A stretch of 64,000 bases of DNA from JACVRW01 sp963803085 (lineage in GTDB: Bacteria > Actinomycetota > Thermoleophilia > Solirubrobacterales > Thermoleophilaceae). Made by a program: the position numbers and the translations under genes. Position 1 is the first letter of the stretch. Each line of letters opens with the position of its first letter. The notes under the pieces are model-generated. The model did no database searches and was not told where the DNA came from. It was given only the letters and a program-made list of their open reading frames with translations. The stretch lies in assembly GCA_963803085.1 (NCBI GenBank), contig CAWDLE010000021.1, positions 186,001 through 250,000 of the forward strand, read 5' to 3'. Shown here in pieces: positions 49,263 through 57,322 of this stretch.

Positions 49263-51662
49263 ATGCCTCGCGTGAGCGAGGCGGAAGAGGAGCGTATGAG
49301 CGAGGCGGCGCGGCCGGCCAGCGCGCGGCCGGCTGGGCCGGTCGAGGTCTGGGCGGCGCGCGCCTGGAACGTTTTCAACGAGGGCCGCCCGTTCTCGATC
49401 GTGTACCCGCTGTTGGTGCTGCTGGCGGCCGCGCCGCTCGGGCTGGCGCCTAATGGCCCGCTCGGGTTGGCGCTCCTCGGTGCCGGAGCGTCGGCGCTCG
49501 TCCTGTCGCGCTTCTCGTTCGCGCTCCGTGGCCGGGCGCTGCTCTGGCTCGCCGCGCTGGCGGCGCTGCCGCTTCTCGAGCCGTGGCGAGCGCCGGCGCT
49601 GCTCGCGGGTGCGCTCGCCGGCTACGTGTTCTTCACCGTCGTCGTGTGGGGCTCGATCTACTACCACCTGCGCACCGGGGCGCCGTGGACGAATGGGCTG
49701 CGGTTCTGGCGCCTGGTGCTCACGAACTCGGACCCCACCAGCGGCAACGCGCTCGAGCAGCTGCCGAAGCTCCTGATCGCGCTGAGCGCGGCCACGCTGC
49801 TGGCGGAGGACCCAGGCGCCGGCTCGCTCGTGCGGGTGGCCGCCGCCGTGGGGATCGCCGCGGTCCTGGGCGCGCTCGCCGCGCGCTCCTTCGCCCGCCG
49901 CCTGCCGCACTATCCGGAGCAGGCCCCGAGCGAGCCTGCGAAGGAGGCGCGCGAGACGGACGCCCTCGCCCGCCGGGTCTACGTGATCGTCGTGGACGGC
50001 TGCAACCGCGGCCGCCTCTGGCAGGCCGATGCTCCGGTGATGGACCGGCTCGCGCGCGAGGGCACGGAGTACCTCGCGGTCGAGCCGGCGTATCCGGCCC
50101 GTACGGTCGTCTGCTTCTCATCGATGCTCACCGGCGCCACTCCAGCCGAGCACGGCATGCGTTCGAACTTCGCTCCGCGGCTCGGCGTGCGGTGCGAGTC
50201 CGTCTTCGACGTGCTGAAGCGGAAGGGCAGGCGCGGCCGGCTCGTGGGGATCGCGCACCTGCTTGATCCGTTCGGCGAGGACGTGGTGCGCTCGGTGACC
50301 TCCGTGCAGCCGACCTCGCGGATCGACGCCTCGCTCGTGGCCGAGGGCCGTCGGGTGGTGGAGGAGGAGGACCCGGATCTGCTGGTGCTCCAGCTGCTCG
50401 CCGCCGATCAGCTCGGCCATGTGCGCGGCGTGCGCAGCCCCGAGTACCTCGACCAGCTCGCAGAGACGGACCGCCACGTCGGCGGTTTCCTCGACTTCCT
50501 CAAGCACAGCGGCCGGCTCGACGGCGCCACGGTGATCCTGATGGCCGACCACGGGCAGGGCCGCGGAATCGGCGGCCACGGGCATCTGGACTGGGGCGAG
50601 CGGCCGGTGCCCTTCGTCGTATGGGGCGAGGGTGCGCTGCCGGGAACGATCTCGCGCGAGCCGCGCTCGGTGCTCGAGCTGGCCGCGACGATCGGTCGCC
50701 TGCTCGGCGTGCCGCAGCCCGAGGCCGCGCGTGGGCGCCCGCTGGTGCCGGCGGAGGACGCGAGCGTCGAACCGGCGCGGGCCGTGGCGGGCGCGGCCGA
50801 GCCGGTGGCCGCCGGGCGCTGTCTCGCCATCGTCGTCGCCCGTGACGAGGAGCCCGCCGTCGGCCGCGTGCTTGCCGGGATCCCAAAGACCGCGTGCGGC
50901 CTGCCGGTGGATGTGCTGCTCGTGGACGACGGTTCCCGCGACGCCACCGCCTCGATCGGCCGCGAGCACGGCGCGCGCGTCCATTCGGCTGCGCAGTCAC
51001 GAGGACTCGGCGCCGCGCTGCGCACCGGCCTCGAGATCGCCCGCGACGAGGGCTATGCCGCAGCGCTCTACATCGACGGCGACGGCGAGTACGACCCAGC
51101 GGGGCTCGAGCAGGTGCTCGAGCCGGTCGCGCGCGGGCGCGCCGACTATGTGCTCGGCTCGCGCTTCCTCGGCCGGCGCGAGGGCATGTCGTGGCATCGC
51201 ACGCTGGCGAACCGCTCGTCGAGCGCGCTCCTTGGAACCCTCCTCGGCACGGTCACGAGCGATGCCCAGACCGGCTGCCGCGGGTTCTCCGCCCGCGCGC
51301 TCGCCGCCGCGTGCATCCGGCACGACTACAACTACGCACAGGTGCTCACCATCTCCCTGTGGGGCGCCGGCATCGACGCGGTGGAGGTCCCGATCAGCTA
51401 CCGGCGCCGCTCGAGCGGACGCTCGTTCGTGCGCTACCCCGAGTACTTCGCGAGAGTGGCACCCGCGGTCTGGCGCGAGTGGCGCGCCGCACGCGCCTCG
51501 CGCAGGACGAGCAGCAGCACGGCGATTCCCACCGCGCCCGCCAGCCAGAACGGCCAGCCGCCGCCGGGCTCGAACCGCGGGAGCACGTCCGTGAGCGGTC
51601 CGAACGGCGCGTCCGGCCGAGCGGTCACGAACGAGCCGTCGCCCCAGCGCACGTCGGCGTAG
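49263..51662 (+). CDS. fusion of membrane-anchored phosphodiesterase/phosphatase-superfamily domain and GT2 glycosyltransferase
   Basis: 799 aa from ATG 49263 (ATG 49296, with GAGGAG just upstream, is an alternative). Residues about 44-205 hold four to five TM helices. Residues about 238-485 are an alkaline-phosphatase-superfamily (NPP-like) domain: VVDG, nucleophile region PARTVVCFSSMLTGATPAEHG, ADQLGH, ADHGQG and GHGHLDWG supply two metal sites. Residues about 519-745 are a GT-A glycosyltransferase like dolichol-phosphate-mannose synthase: VLLVDDGSRDATAS, DGDGEYDP (DXD), GSRFLGRR and QTGCRGFSA. It may handle and glycosylate a lipid-linked intermediate. The last ~55 residues are low-complexity and antisense to the neighbouring gene, so the original stop was probably earlier. 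Confidence 0.82.
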   Translation: MPRVSEAEEERMSEAARPASARPAGPVEVWAARAWNVFNEGRPFSIVYPLLVLLAAAPLGLAPNGPLGLALLGAGASALVLSRFSFALRGRALLWLAALAALPLLEPWRAPALLAGALAGYVFFTVVVWGSIYYHLRTGAPWTNGLRFWRLVLTNSDPTSGNALEQLPKLLIALSAATLLAEDPGAGSLVRVAAAVGIAAVLGALAARSFARRLPHYPEQAPSEPAKEARETDALARRVYVIVVDGCNRGRLWQADAPVMDRLAREGTEYLAVEPAYPARTVVCFSSMLTGATPAEHGMRSNFAPRLGVRCESVFDVLKRKGRRGRLVGIAHLLDPFGEDVVRSVTSVQPTSRIDASLVAEGRRVVEEEDPDLLVLQLLAADQLGHVRGVRSPEYLDQLAETDRHVGGFLDFLKHSGRLDGATVILMADHGQGRGIGGHGHLDWGERPVPFVVWGEGALPGTISREPRSVLELAATIGRLLGVPQPEAARGRPLVPAEDASVEPARAVAGAAEPVAAGRCLAIVVARDEEPAVGRVLAGIPKTACGLPVDVLLVDDGSRDATASIGREHGARVHSAAQSRGLGAALRTGLEIARDEGYAAALYIDGDGEYDPAGLEQVLEPVARGRADYVLGSRFLGRREGMSWHRTLANRSSSALLGTLLGTVTSDAQTGCRGFSARALAAACIRHDYNYAQVLTISLWGAGIDAVEVPISYRRRSSGRSFVRYPEYFARVAPAVWREWRAARASRRTSSSTAIPTAPASQNGQPPPGSNRGSTSVSGPNGASGRAVTNEPSPQRTSA

Positions 51663-52834
51663 AGCCACGCCGATCCGGCCACCGTGAGCCCGGCGAGCGC
51701 GCTTCCGATCCGCGGCATGTGACGCAGGCCCATGGCCACGAGTGGGACGGCCAGCGGCAGCCCGGCCAGCAGATGGCGCGACGGGAACCAGAAGCCGAAC
51801 ATCGTCGGCGCCACGAACGCGGCCACCACCAGCTGCGCGCCGAGCGCGGCGGCGCAGAGCGCGGCCGACAGCTGGATCTCGCGCACTCCGGGCACGGCCT
51901 GCGCCAGGCGCTCGCGATGCGAGTGCCACAGCCACCAGAGCCCGACGAAGGCCAGCACGAACACGGGCGCCCAGCGCAGCAGCCCGTACTCGCGGTCGAT
52001 GAAGAGGGCCACCAGCCGGTAGGTGCGCCCGAGGTAGCCGCCCGGCGAGCTCGTGTCGGTCGCACTCTCGCCCGGGACATCTGCGGCGTACGGCGTGGGG
52101 CCGCCGTAGAGCGCCTCGTTCAGGGCCACGTAGAGAGCCACGGAGAACAGCGAGACCTCCACCGCGCCGACCGCCAACGTTCGCCGCGGCGCGCGCCAGA
52201 GCGCCCGCACCGCGACCGCGCCGATCACCACGCCCGCCGGCACGAACTTCGTACCGAGCCACGGCAGCGCGCCGAGCAGCGCAAAGCAGGCGAACGCGTC
52301 CAGCCGCGCCACCCGCTGGCGCAGACGAAGCGCCAGCAGCGCCGCCCCGGCCAGCGCGGCACCGGCCGCGAGCTCCGGATAGACGGCACTGCCGTAGGCA
52401 AGGAACGGCGGGCTGAGCCCGACCGCGACGGCCGCGCCCAGCGCCCACGGGTCGGGTGCCACTCGCAGCGCGAGCCGGTACGCCAGAGCCACCGCGAGCG
52501 CGGCGATCGCCGCGAGGAAGAGCTCAACACCCTTCACGCCACCGATCGCGTACGCCGGTGCGATCAGCAGTGGAAAGCCGACCCCGTGCGGCTCGTTCAG
52601 CCGGCCCTCGGTCGTGCGGCCGTGGCGACGCAGCGCGTACGGGTAGAAATCGGCGTACGCGCGTCCGACGTACTCGTCGAGCAGGTCCACGTCGCCGTCC
52701 TCGACGATCGACTCGGCGGCCAGCAGGTAGTGGGGCTCGTCACCGCCATAGTCCGAGGCCCCGAAGGCGCTCATGCCCAGCGTGGCCGCGTAGGCGGCGA
52801 ATACGAGCAGCCAGAGGGCGAGGGTGCGACGCAT
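51434..52834 (-). CDS. polytopic membrane glycosyltransferase (GT-C like)
   Basis: 466 aa with about eleven TM helices. After TM1 comes an acidic external loop, SDYGGDEPHYLLAAESIVEDGDVDL, with the Asp/Glu pair typical of the first loop of GT-C mannosyl/arabinosyl transferases and ArnT-like enzymes using lipid-linked sugars. The C-terminus ends in one more helix (WPFWLAGAVGIAVLLLVL). Predicted role: transfer of a sugar from a polyprenyl donor outside the membrane. It converges on the phosphodiesterase-GT2 gene with a 229-bp overlap, which suggests a shared glycan pathway. ATG 52834 lies 9 nt after TAGGGT on the minus strand. Confidence 0.82.
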   Translation of the reverse strand: MRRTLALWLLVFAAYAATLGMSAFGASDYGGDEPHYLLAAESIVEDGDVDLLDEYVGRAYADFYPYALRRHGRTTEGRLNEPHGVGFPLLIAPAYAIGGVKGVELFLAAIAALAVALAYRLALRVAPDPWALGAAVAVGLSPPFLAYGSAVYPELAAGAALAGAALLALRLRQRVARLDAFACFALLGALPWLGTKFVPAGVVIGAVAVRALWRAPRRTLAVGAVEVSLFSVALYVALNEALYGGPTPYAADVPGESATDTSSPGGYLGRTYRLVALFIDREYGLLRWAPVFVLAFVGLWWLWHSHRERLAQAVPGVREIQLSAALCAAALGAQLVVAAFVAPTMFGFWFPSRHLLAGLPLAVPLVAMGLRHMPRIGSALAGLTVAGSAWLYADVRWGDGSFVTARPDAPFGPLTDVLPRFEPGGGWPFWLAGAVGIAVLLLVLREARAARHSRQTAGATLAKYSG

Positions 52835-52843
52835 CGGCGCCGC

Positions 52844-52849
52844 ACCCTA
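52844..52849 (-). promoter_or_regulatory. -10 TAGGGT of the membrane glycosyltransferase gene
   Basis: On the minus strand TAGGGT is 9 nt before ATG 52834, again without a ribosome binding site. Confidence 0.4.
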
Positions 52850-52860
52850 GCCGTGGATCG

Positions 52861-53217
52861 TTAGGCCACTACCGCGATCTCTTCCTGGTAGATCGCCATC
52901 GCGCGTCCGAGGCCCTCGCCGATCAGCATGTCCACGATGCCGAGGTCGTCCACTATGAGCGACGCCTTTGTGTTGATCCGCTCGAAGTCCTCGGAGCGGC
53001 GGAGCGCATCGATCTGCTCCTCACTCCCGCGAATGAGCTCGAAACCGCCCAGCTCGCCGCCGTGCGGCTGGAGCAGGCATACCTCGAAGCTCTCGATGCG
53101 TCCGTCGGACTGCATCTGTCCGTAGAGCTCGATGGTCTCGTTGAACACATCGAGCGCACGATCCTCCCGTCCTCGCACCACTTGGCCCCAGCCGATGAAC
53201 AGCCCAGCGTCAGCCAC
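52861..53217 (-). CDS. conserved hypothetical protein
   Basis: 118 aa. It starts FIGWGQVVRGREDRALDVFNETIELYGQMQ and has HGGELGGFELIRGSEEQIDALRRSEDF and LIVDDLGIV. The alternating strand-helix pattern resembles a small ferredoxin-like alpha+beta barrel of the kind that packs as dimers, and similar uncharacterised proteins occur in actinobacteria. No catalytic motif is evident. The GTG start has a strong AAGGAGG 4-5 nt upstream, in contrast to the leaderless genes around it, which implies high translation. Confidence 0.7.
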   Translation of the reverse strand: MADAGLFIGWGQVVRGREDRALDVFNETIELYGQMQSDGRIESFEVCLLQPHGGELGGFELIRGSEEQIDALRRSEDFERINTKASLIVDDLGIVDMLIGEGLGRAMAIYQEEIAVVA

Positions 53218-53274
53218 GGTTCCTCCTTGGGTCGGGTGAAAAGAACCTACGCCCGCGGACCGGGCGGGGCAAGT

Positions 53275-54426
53275 TCAGGCGCCGAGCGCGCGAGCGATGA
53301 CCATCTGCTGAACCTCGTCGGTGCCCTCGCCGATCGTGAGGATCTTCGCGTCCCTGTAGAAGCGGCACACCGGGTACTCCTCTATGTAGCCGTAGCCCCC
53401 GTGGATCTGCACGGCCTCCTCTGTGGCTCGCACGGCGAGCCGGCCCGTCTTCAGCTTCGCCTGCGCGGCGGTGAGCGAGAAGTTCCTGCCGAGGTCCTTT
53501 TCGATGGCGGCCTTGTACGTGAGCAGGCGCGCGGCCTCGATCTCGGTGGAGATGTCCGCGAGCTTGGCCTGGATCACCTGGTACTTCGAGATCGGCTGGC
53601 CGAACGCCACGCGCTCCTTCGCATAGGCGAGCGCCTCGTCGAGCGCACCCTGCGCGAGGCCGACACCCAGCGCGGACACGCCGATGCGCCCGCCGTCGAG
53701 TGTCTGCAGGAACTGCTTGAAGCCATGCCCGCGCGGCCCCACGAGGTTCTCCTCGGGTACGCGGCAGTCCTCGAAGCTGAGCGGGCGCGTGTCGGAGGCG
53801 TTCCAGCCCATCTTCCGGTAGGGCTCGCCAATCTCGTAGCCCGGCGTGCCGTTCGGGACCAGGATGTTCGAGATCTCGTCCTCTCCCGTTCGAGCCGTGA
53901 TCGTCACGAAGCCCGAGATGTCGGTGCCGCTGTTGGTGATGAACTGCTTCGCGCCGTTGATCACCCAATCGCCTGTGCCCGACTGGGTATCGCCGTCGAG
54001 CTCCGCGCGTGTGCGCACATTGCCGGCGTCGGAGCCCGCCTCGGGCTCGGTGAGCCCGAAGGCGCCGAGCACCTCGCCGGCGCAGAGCCGCGGCATCCAC
54101 TCCGCCTTCTGCTCTTCGGACCCGAACGCGTAGAGCGGCCACGTGCCGAGCGAGGTGTGGGCCGCCACGGTGATCGCGACGCTCGAGTCCACCCGCCCCA
54201 GCTCCTCGATCGCGATCGCATAGCTGAGGTTGTCCGCGCCACCTCCGCCGTACTCCTCCGGATAGGGAATCCCCATCAGGCCGAGGCCGCCGAGCTTCGC
54301 GACGATCTCGTACGGGAAGCGCTTTTCTCGGTCGAGCTCCTCCGCCACCGGGCGCACCTCGGCGTCCGCGAAATCGCGAACGAGCCGGCGGATGTCCTGC
54401 TGCTCGTCGGTCAGGTCGAACTGCAT
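53275..54426 (-). CDS. acyl-CoA dehydrogenase
   Basis: 383 aa, textbook family member. N-terminus FDLTDEQQDIRRLVRDFADAEVRPVA, GIPYPEEYGGGG, FAD/substrate motif FGLTEPEAGSDAGNVRT (about 130-146), KYQVIQAKLADISTEIEAARLLTYKAA, HGGYGYIEEYPVCRFYRDAKI, and catalytic Glu in GEGTDEVQ. Most like the short/branched-chain or butyryl-CoA group. ATG 54426 is 10 nt after TAGCAT. It stands as a single gene. Electron acceptor is presumably ETF. Confidence 0.96.
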   Translation of the reverse strand: MQFDLTDEQQDIRRLVRDFADAEVRPVAEELDREKRFPYEIVAKLGGLGLMGIPYPEEYGGGGADNLSYAIAIEELGRVDSSVAITVAAHTSLGTWPLYAFGSEEQKAEWMPRLCAGEVLGAFGLTEPEAGSDAGNVRTRAELDGDTQSGTGDWVINGAKQFITNSGTDISGFVTITARTGEDEISNILVPNGTPGYEIGEPYRKMGWNASDTRPLSFEDCRVPEENLVGPRGHGFKQFLQTLDGGRIGVSALGVGLAQGALDEALAYAKERVAFGQPISKYQVIQAKLADISTEIEAARLLTYKAAIEKDLGRNFSLTAAQAKLKTGRLAVRATEEAVQIHGGYGYIEEYPVCRFYRDAKILTIGEGTDEVQQMVIARALGA

Positions 54427-54436
54427 GCGGCGCGGG

Positions 54437-54442
54437 ATGCTA
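54437..54442 (-). promoter_or_regulatory. -10 TAGCAT of the acyl-CoA dehydrogenase gene
   Basis: On the minus strand TAGCAT is 10 nt before ATG 54426. Confidence 0.4.
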
Positions 54443-54465
54443 GTGCGCCCGCGCCGCCGGCCGAC

Positions 54466-55335
54466 TCAGCCGAACGAGGACCTGCGGCTGAGGCAGACCA
54501 GGAAGGTGCTCACCGCGTCGTCGCTGGCTGCGCCCCGGAACCTGAAGCGTCCCGCCCGCCGACCCTCCGGATGCGTGAGCCTGAGATTCACGCCATCCGC
54601 CGCGTCGACGGCGTAGCCGGTTGCGAGGCTGAACTGGCTGCTTCCGCAGCGGTGGGTGAACGTGCCGGCGGATCCCGGCCGGGGCCCGACAGCGTCCGAG
54701 AACCTTGGGCGCGCCACACCGAAGCGCAACCGGGCGCCTCGGCTGGAGGTCACCGTCTGCCGCAGGCAGCGGGCACTGACGCGCGCCGTGGCCGCGGACG
54801 CTGCGTCGTTCTGGAGCGTGAAGTCCCAGCCATGCGCTCTCGGCACCACCGAGGCGAGCCGCGTGTCTCCGCGCGTGCCGGGGTCAAAGCCGTATCCGGT
54901 GCCGACCCACGCACGGCCGCAGCGGAGGCGCACGGTGGTCCTGCCGCCCGCGGGCACCGCGACCGGTGGCCTGCGGGTGCTCACGTCCAGCCGTGCCCCG
55001 CCCACGCCCGCCGGCAGCTGCAGGCGCACGCAGCGCAGCACTGCCCGCACTCCTCCGCCGCCGTCCGTACCCGTGAGGCGGAAGCGCCAGGTGCCGGCGC
55101 CGCTGCCCGGGATGGAGCGCCGGACGGTCACACCGGGGTCATGGTTCGTCACAGCGGCGTTCAGCGCAACCGCCTGCGCCGGACACCGGAGCGTCAGCGT
55201 CTTCGAGCCGCCGGATGGAACAGCCGTCGAGCGTGCCACGGAGCTCGGCACCACGACATCCGCGGCAAGGGCGCTGGCCGGGAAGGCGAGCAGGGCGATC
55301 GTGAGCGAGGTACAGAGGGCGAATCGCGAGGGCAT
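54466..55335 (-). CDS. secreted hypothetical protein, Cys-containing beta repeats
   Basis: 289 aa from ATG 55335, set by TAGCGT 5 nt upstream; 13 further codons are open. A signal peptide (about 1-25, ALLAFPASALA) is followed by three or so similar ~80-residue units. Each starts with a Ser/Thr-rich strand and a Cys pair such as LTLRCPAQAVALNAAV and VRLRCGRAWVGTGYG, CGSSQFSLATGYAVD. I do not recognise the family. The repeated RC/CG pattern plus export suggests disulphide-linked extracellular beta domains. Neighbours give no functional hint. Confidence 0.6.
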   Translation of the reverse strand: MPSRFALCTSLTIALLAFPASALAADVVVPSSVARSTAVPSGGSKTLTLRCPAQAVALNAAVTNHDPGVTVRRSIPGSGAGTWRFRLTGTDGGGGVRAVLRCVRLQLPAGVGGARLDVSTRRPPVAVPAGGRTTVRLRCGRAWVGTGYGFDPGTRGDTRLASVVPRAHGWDFTLQNDAASAATARVSARCLRQTVTSSRGARLRFGVARPRFSDAVGPRPGSAGTFTHRCGSSQFSLATGYAVDAADGVNLRLTHPEGRRAGRFRFRGAASDDAVSTFLVCLSRRSSFG

Positions 55336-55340
55336 GCGGC

Positions 55341-55346
55341 ACGCTA
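55341..55346 (-). promoter_or_regulatory. -10 TAGCGT of the secreted hypothetical gene
   Basis: TAGCGT on the minus strand ends 5 nt before ATG 55335; supports that start over the upstream in-frame codons. Confidence 0.4.
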
Positions 55347-55377
55347 CCACCGGTTTGCGCACCGCGCGCGCCATTTC

Positions 55378-55383
55378 TATCCT
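55378..55383 (+). promoter_or_regulatory. -10 TATCCT of the Tim44-like gene
   Basis: TATCCT ends 9 nt before ATG 55393, back to back with the divergent promoter at 55341. Confidence 0.4.
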
Positions 55384-55392
55384 GCGCGCTGG

Positions 55393-56652
55393 ATGGCCTC
55401 GCTATCGCTGATTCTCGCTCAGGCCGGCTCCGGCAGCTCCGGGTTCGGCGGCGGCGGAGGGGGAGGTGGCGGGGGCTTTGGCGGCGGCTCGTCGGGGAGC
55501 GGCGAGGGGGACCCGCTGGTCGCGGTCCTGGTGTTCGGCCTCTTCGGCGTCTTCCTTCTCTACCTGGCGATCCACTCGGTGCGCTACCGGCGCAAGCTGC
55601 GGGAGCGCGACCGGGAGGTGCGGACAGCCTCCGCGGAGGCCGCCGAGGACGACGCCTATTTCGCCTCGGACGAGCTCGAGCGCCACGCCGTCGCGCTGTT
55701 CCGTGCGGCGCAGATGGCGTGGGACGCGCGCGACCGCGATGGCCTCTCCCGGCTCGTGGGACCGGACCTGCTCGTGGAGTGGCAACGCCGCCTCGACGAC
55801 TTCGACCAGAAGGGCTGGCACAACCGCGTTGAGGTGATGGGGGACCCAACCGTGCTGTACGTGGGCATCACCAACCGCGAGGACGACGACGAGGACCGCG
55901 CGGTGGTCCGGATCGAGGCGAAGCTGAGGGCGTACGTGGAGGACGGCGCCGGCAACCGGGTGATGCGTGACGGCGAGAAGGACGAGCTCGTGACGCTGGT
56001 CGAGTACTGGACGCTCGCGCGCTCGAACGGCGCATGGATGGTCCAGTCGATCGAGCAGCGCACCGAGGGCGACCACCACCTGGACGGGCAGATCGTGGCC
56101 TCGCCATGGTCGGACGAGCAGCGCCTCGACGACGAGTCGCTCACCGAGCTCGCTGTGGCGGACGGCCTCCCGGAGGGCTTCACCACCGTCGACCTCGCCC
56201 AGCTGGACTTCGACGGTGACGCTCGCGCCCATGCGCTCGACCTGTCGCTCGCGGACGCTCGCTTCGCGCCCGACGTGCTCGAGGCGGCGGCCCGGCGCGC
56301 GGTCGAGGCCTGGACCGAGGCCGTGGACGGAGATGACACCGCGCTCCAGCGAATCGCGTCGCCGGAGGCGGTTGCGGGACTGCTCTACGGGGGCGACGCC
56401 ACGCGTGCGACGCGGCTGGTGGTGCGCGGCCCGCGCGTGAAGCGGATCCGGATCGCCGGGGTGCAGCTGGAGCAGGTACCGGCCACGATGACGGTCGAAG
56501 TCGAGCTTGGCGGCCGGCGCTACGTGGAGAACCGCGACACGGCTGCCGTGGTGAGCGGATCGAAGGACAGCGCGACGACGTTCACCGAGCGCTGGACCCT
56601 CGCCCTGGACGGGCCGGCCGACGCGCCCTGGCGGATAGTCGTAATCGCCTGA
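55393..56652 (+). CDS. Tim44-like domain membrane protein
   Basis: 419 aa. A Gly/Ser-rich segment (about 12-38) leads into one TM helix (LVAVLVFGLFGVFLLYLAI, about 42-60) and basic RYRRKLRER. A Tim44/MBA1-like lumenal fold is suggested by LFRAAQMAWDARDRDGLSRLVGPDLLVEWQRRLDDF (about 95-135) and the following antiparallel sheet (VEVMGDPTVLYVG, EYWTLARSNGAWMVQSIEQ). A second, similar alpha+beta unit fills the C-terminal half. Bacterial Tim44 proteins are membrane-associated with unknown cargo. The frame is open far upstream but only as antisense of the minus-strand genes. Confidence 0.75.
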   Translation: MASLSLILAQAGSGSSGFGGGGGGGGGGFGGGSSGSGEGDPLVAVLVFGLFGVFLLYLAIHSVRYRRKLRERDREVRTASAEAAEDDAYFASDELERHAVALFRAAQMAWDARDRDGLSRLVGPDLLVEWQRRLDDFDQKGWHNRVEVMGDPTVLYVGITNREDDDEDRAVVRIEAKLRAYVEDGAGNRVMRDGEKDELVTLVEYWTLARSNGAWMVQSIEQRTEGDHHLDGQIVASPWSDEQRLDDESLTELAVADGLPEGFTTVDLAQLDFDGDARAHALDLSLADARFAPDVLEAAARRAVEAWTEAVDGDDTALQRIASPEAVAGLLYGGDATRATRLVVRGPRVKRIRIAGVQLEQVPATMTVEVELGGRRYVENRDTAAVVSGSKDSATTFTERWTLALDGPADAPWRIVVIA

Positions 56653-56664
56653 ACGTTGTTTGCG

Positions 56665-56752
56665 GCTGTTGCGCAAGCCGCGGGCGTTGCCCGCGGCGCA
56701 GCGACGCAGCTGTTGCGCAAGCCGCGGGCGTTGCCCGCGGCGCAGCGACGCA
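56665..56752. repeat. two perfect tandem copies of a 44-bp hairpin repeat
   Basis: Units 56665-56708 and 56709-56752 are identical. Each holds GCCGCGGGC-GTT-GCCCGCGGC (9-bp arms, 3-nt loop). They lie 12 nt after the Tim44-like stop and before the GcvH-like gene. REP-like element and possible terminator. Confidence 0.8.
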
Positions 56753-56786
56753 TTTCCGTCCGGGGGACGCATCAGGCTCGCGTTTC

Positions 56787-57308
56787 GTGAGTGATATCTC
56801 CGTCGTCGCCACCGCTCCTTCGGCCCGCTTCGCACTTCCGTCAGACCGCCGGTACCTCCCGGGCCGTCACGTCTGGGCGCAGATCGAGGACGGCATTGCA
56901 ACCGTCGGCGTGACCGCTCCGCTGGGAGAGGTGCTCTGGTACACGCCGGAGATCGAGTACTGGGCGGTCGATCGCGTGGACGTGGGGGAGACGCTCGCCA
57001 CGGTGCAGGGGCGCTCGAGCCGTACGGTGGCCGTTGGCTCGCCCGTCCGCGGCGCGCTCGTCGAGCTGAACCCGCTCCTGCGCCGGGCGCCACACGCACT
57101 GCTCGCGCAGCCGTACGGACGCGGCTGGGTCGCACGCATCTCGGCTGACCGCTGGGAGCGCGACGAGGCCGGGATGATCTCGGCCCGCGACTACCGGAAG
57201 ATCCTCGACGCCGACCTGGCGCTCGGCCGCGAGTTCTGCTTCGGCGGCGCCCTGCTCGCACCGCGGCCCGCCGCGGAGCCCGACGTCCGGCCGGCTGCAG
57301 CGGCCTAG
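56787..57308 (+). CDS. GcvH-like protein lacking the lipoyl lysine
   Basis: 173 aa. The glycine-cleavage H-protein fold is recognisable: HVWAQIEDGIATVGVTAPLGEVLWYTPEI (about 28-56), the hairpin ending SPVRGALVELNPLL (85-98), then PHALLAQPYGRGWVARI (102-118). The lysine that carries lipoate in H-protein (in ESVKA) is absent: the hairpin reads ATVQGRSSRTVAVGSPV, is about four residues longer, and the region has no lysine at all. It cannot work as an aminomethyl carrier. A long C-terminal extension follows. GTG start. No gcvT or gcvP nearby. A structural or regulatory H-like protein is the best reading. Confidence 0.7.
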   Translation: MSDISVVATAPSARFALPSDRRYLPGRHVWAQIEDGIATVGVTAPLGEVLWYTPEIEYWAVDRVDVGETLATVQGRSSRTVAVGSPVRGALVELNPLLRRAPHALLAQPYGRGWVARISADRWERDEAGMISARDYRKILDADLALGREFCFGGALLAPRPAAEPDVRPAAAA

Positions 57309-57322
57309 GCTCGGCGACAAGC

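Noticed and set aside
52456..55392. Huge plus-strand frame (open for about 1,400 codons) across four minus-strand genes
   Set aside because: It is antisense to well-supported genes and is Arg/Pro/His-rich. Only its 3' part from ATG 55393 is a real (Tim44-like) gene.
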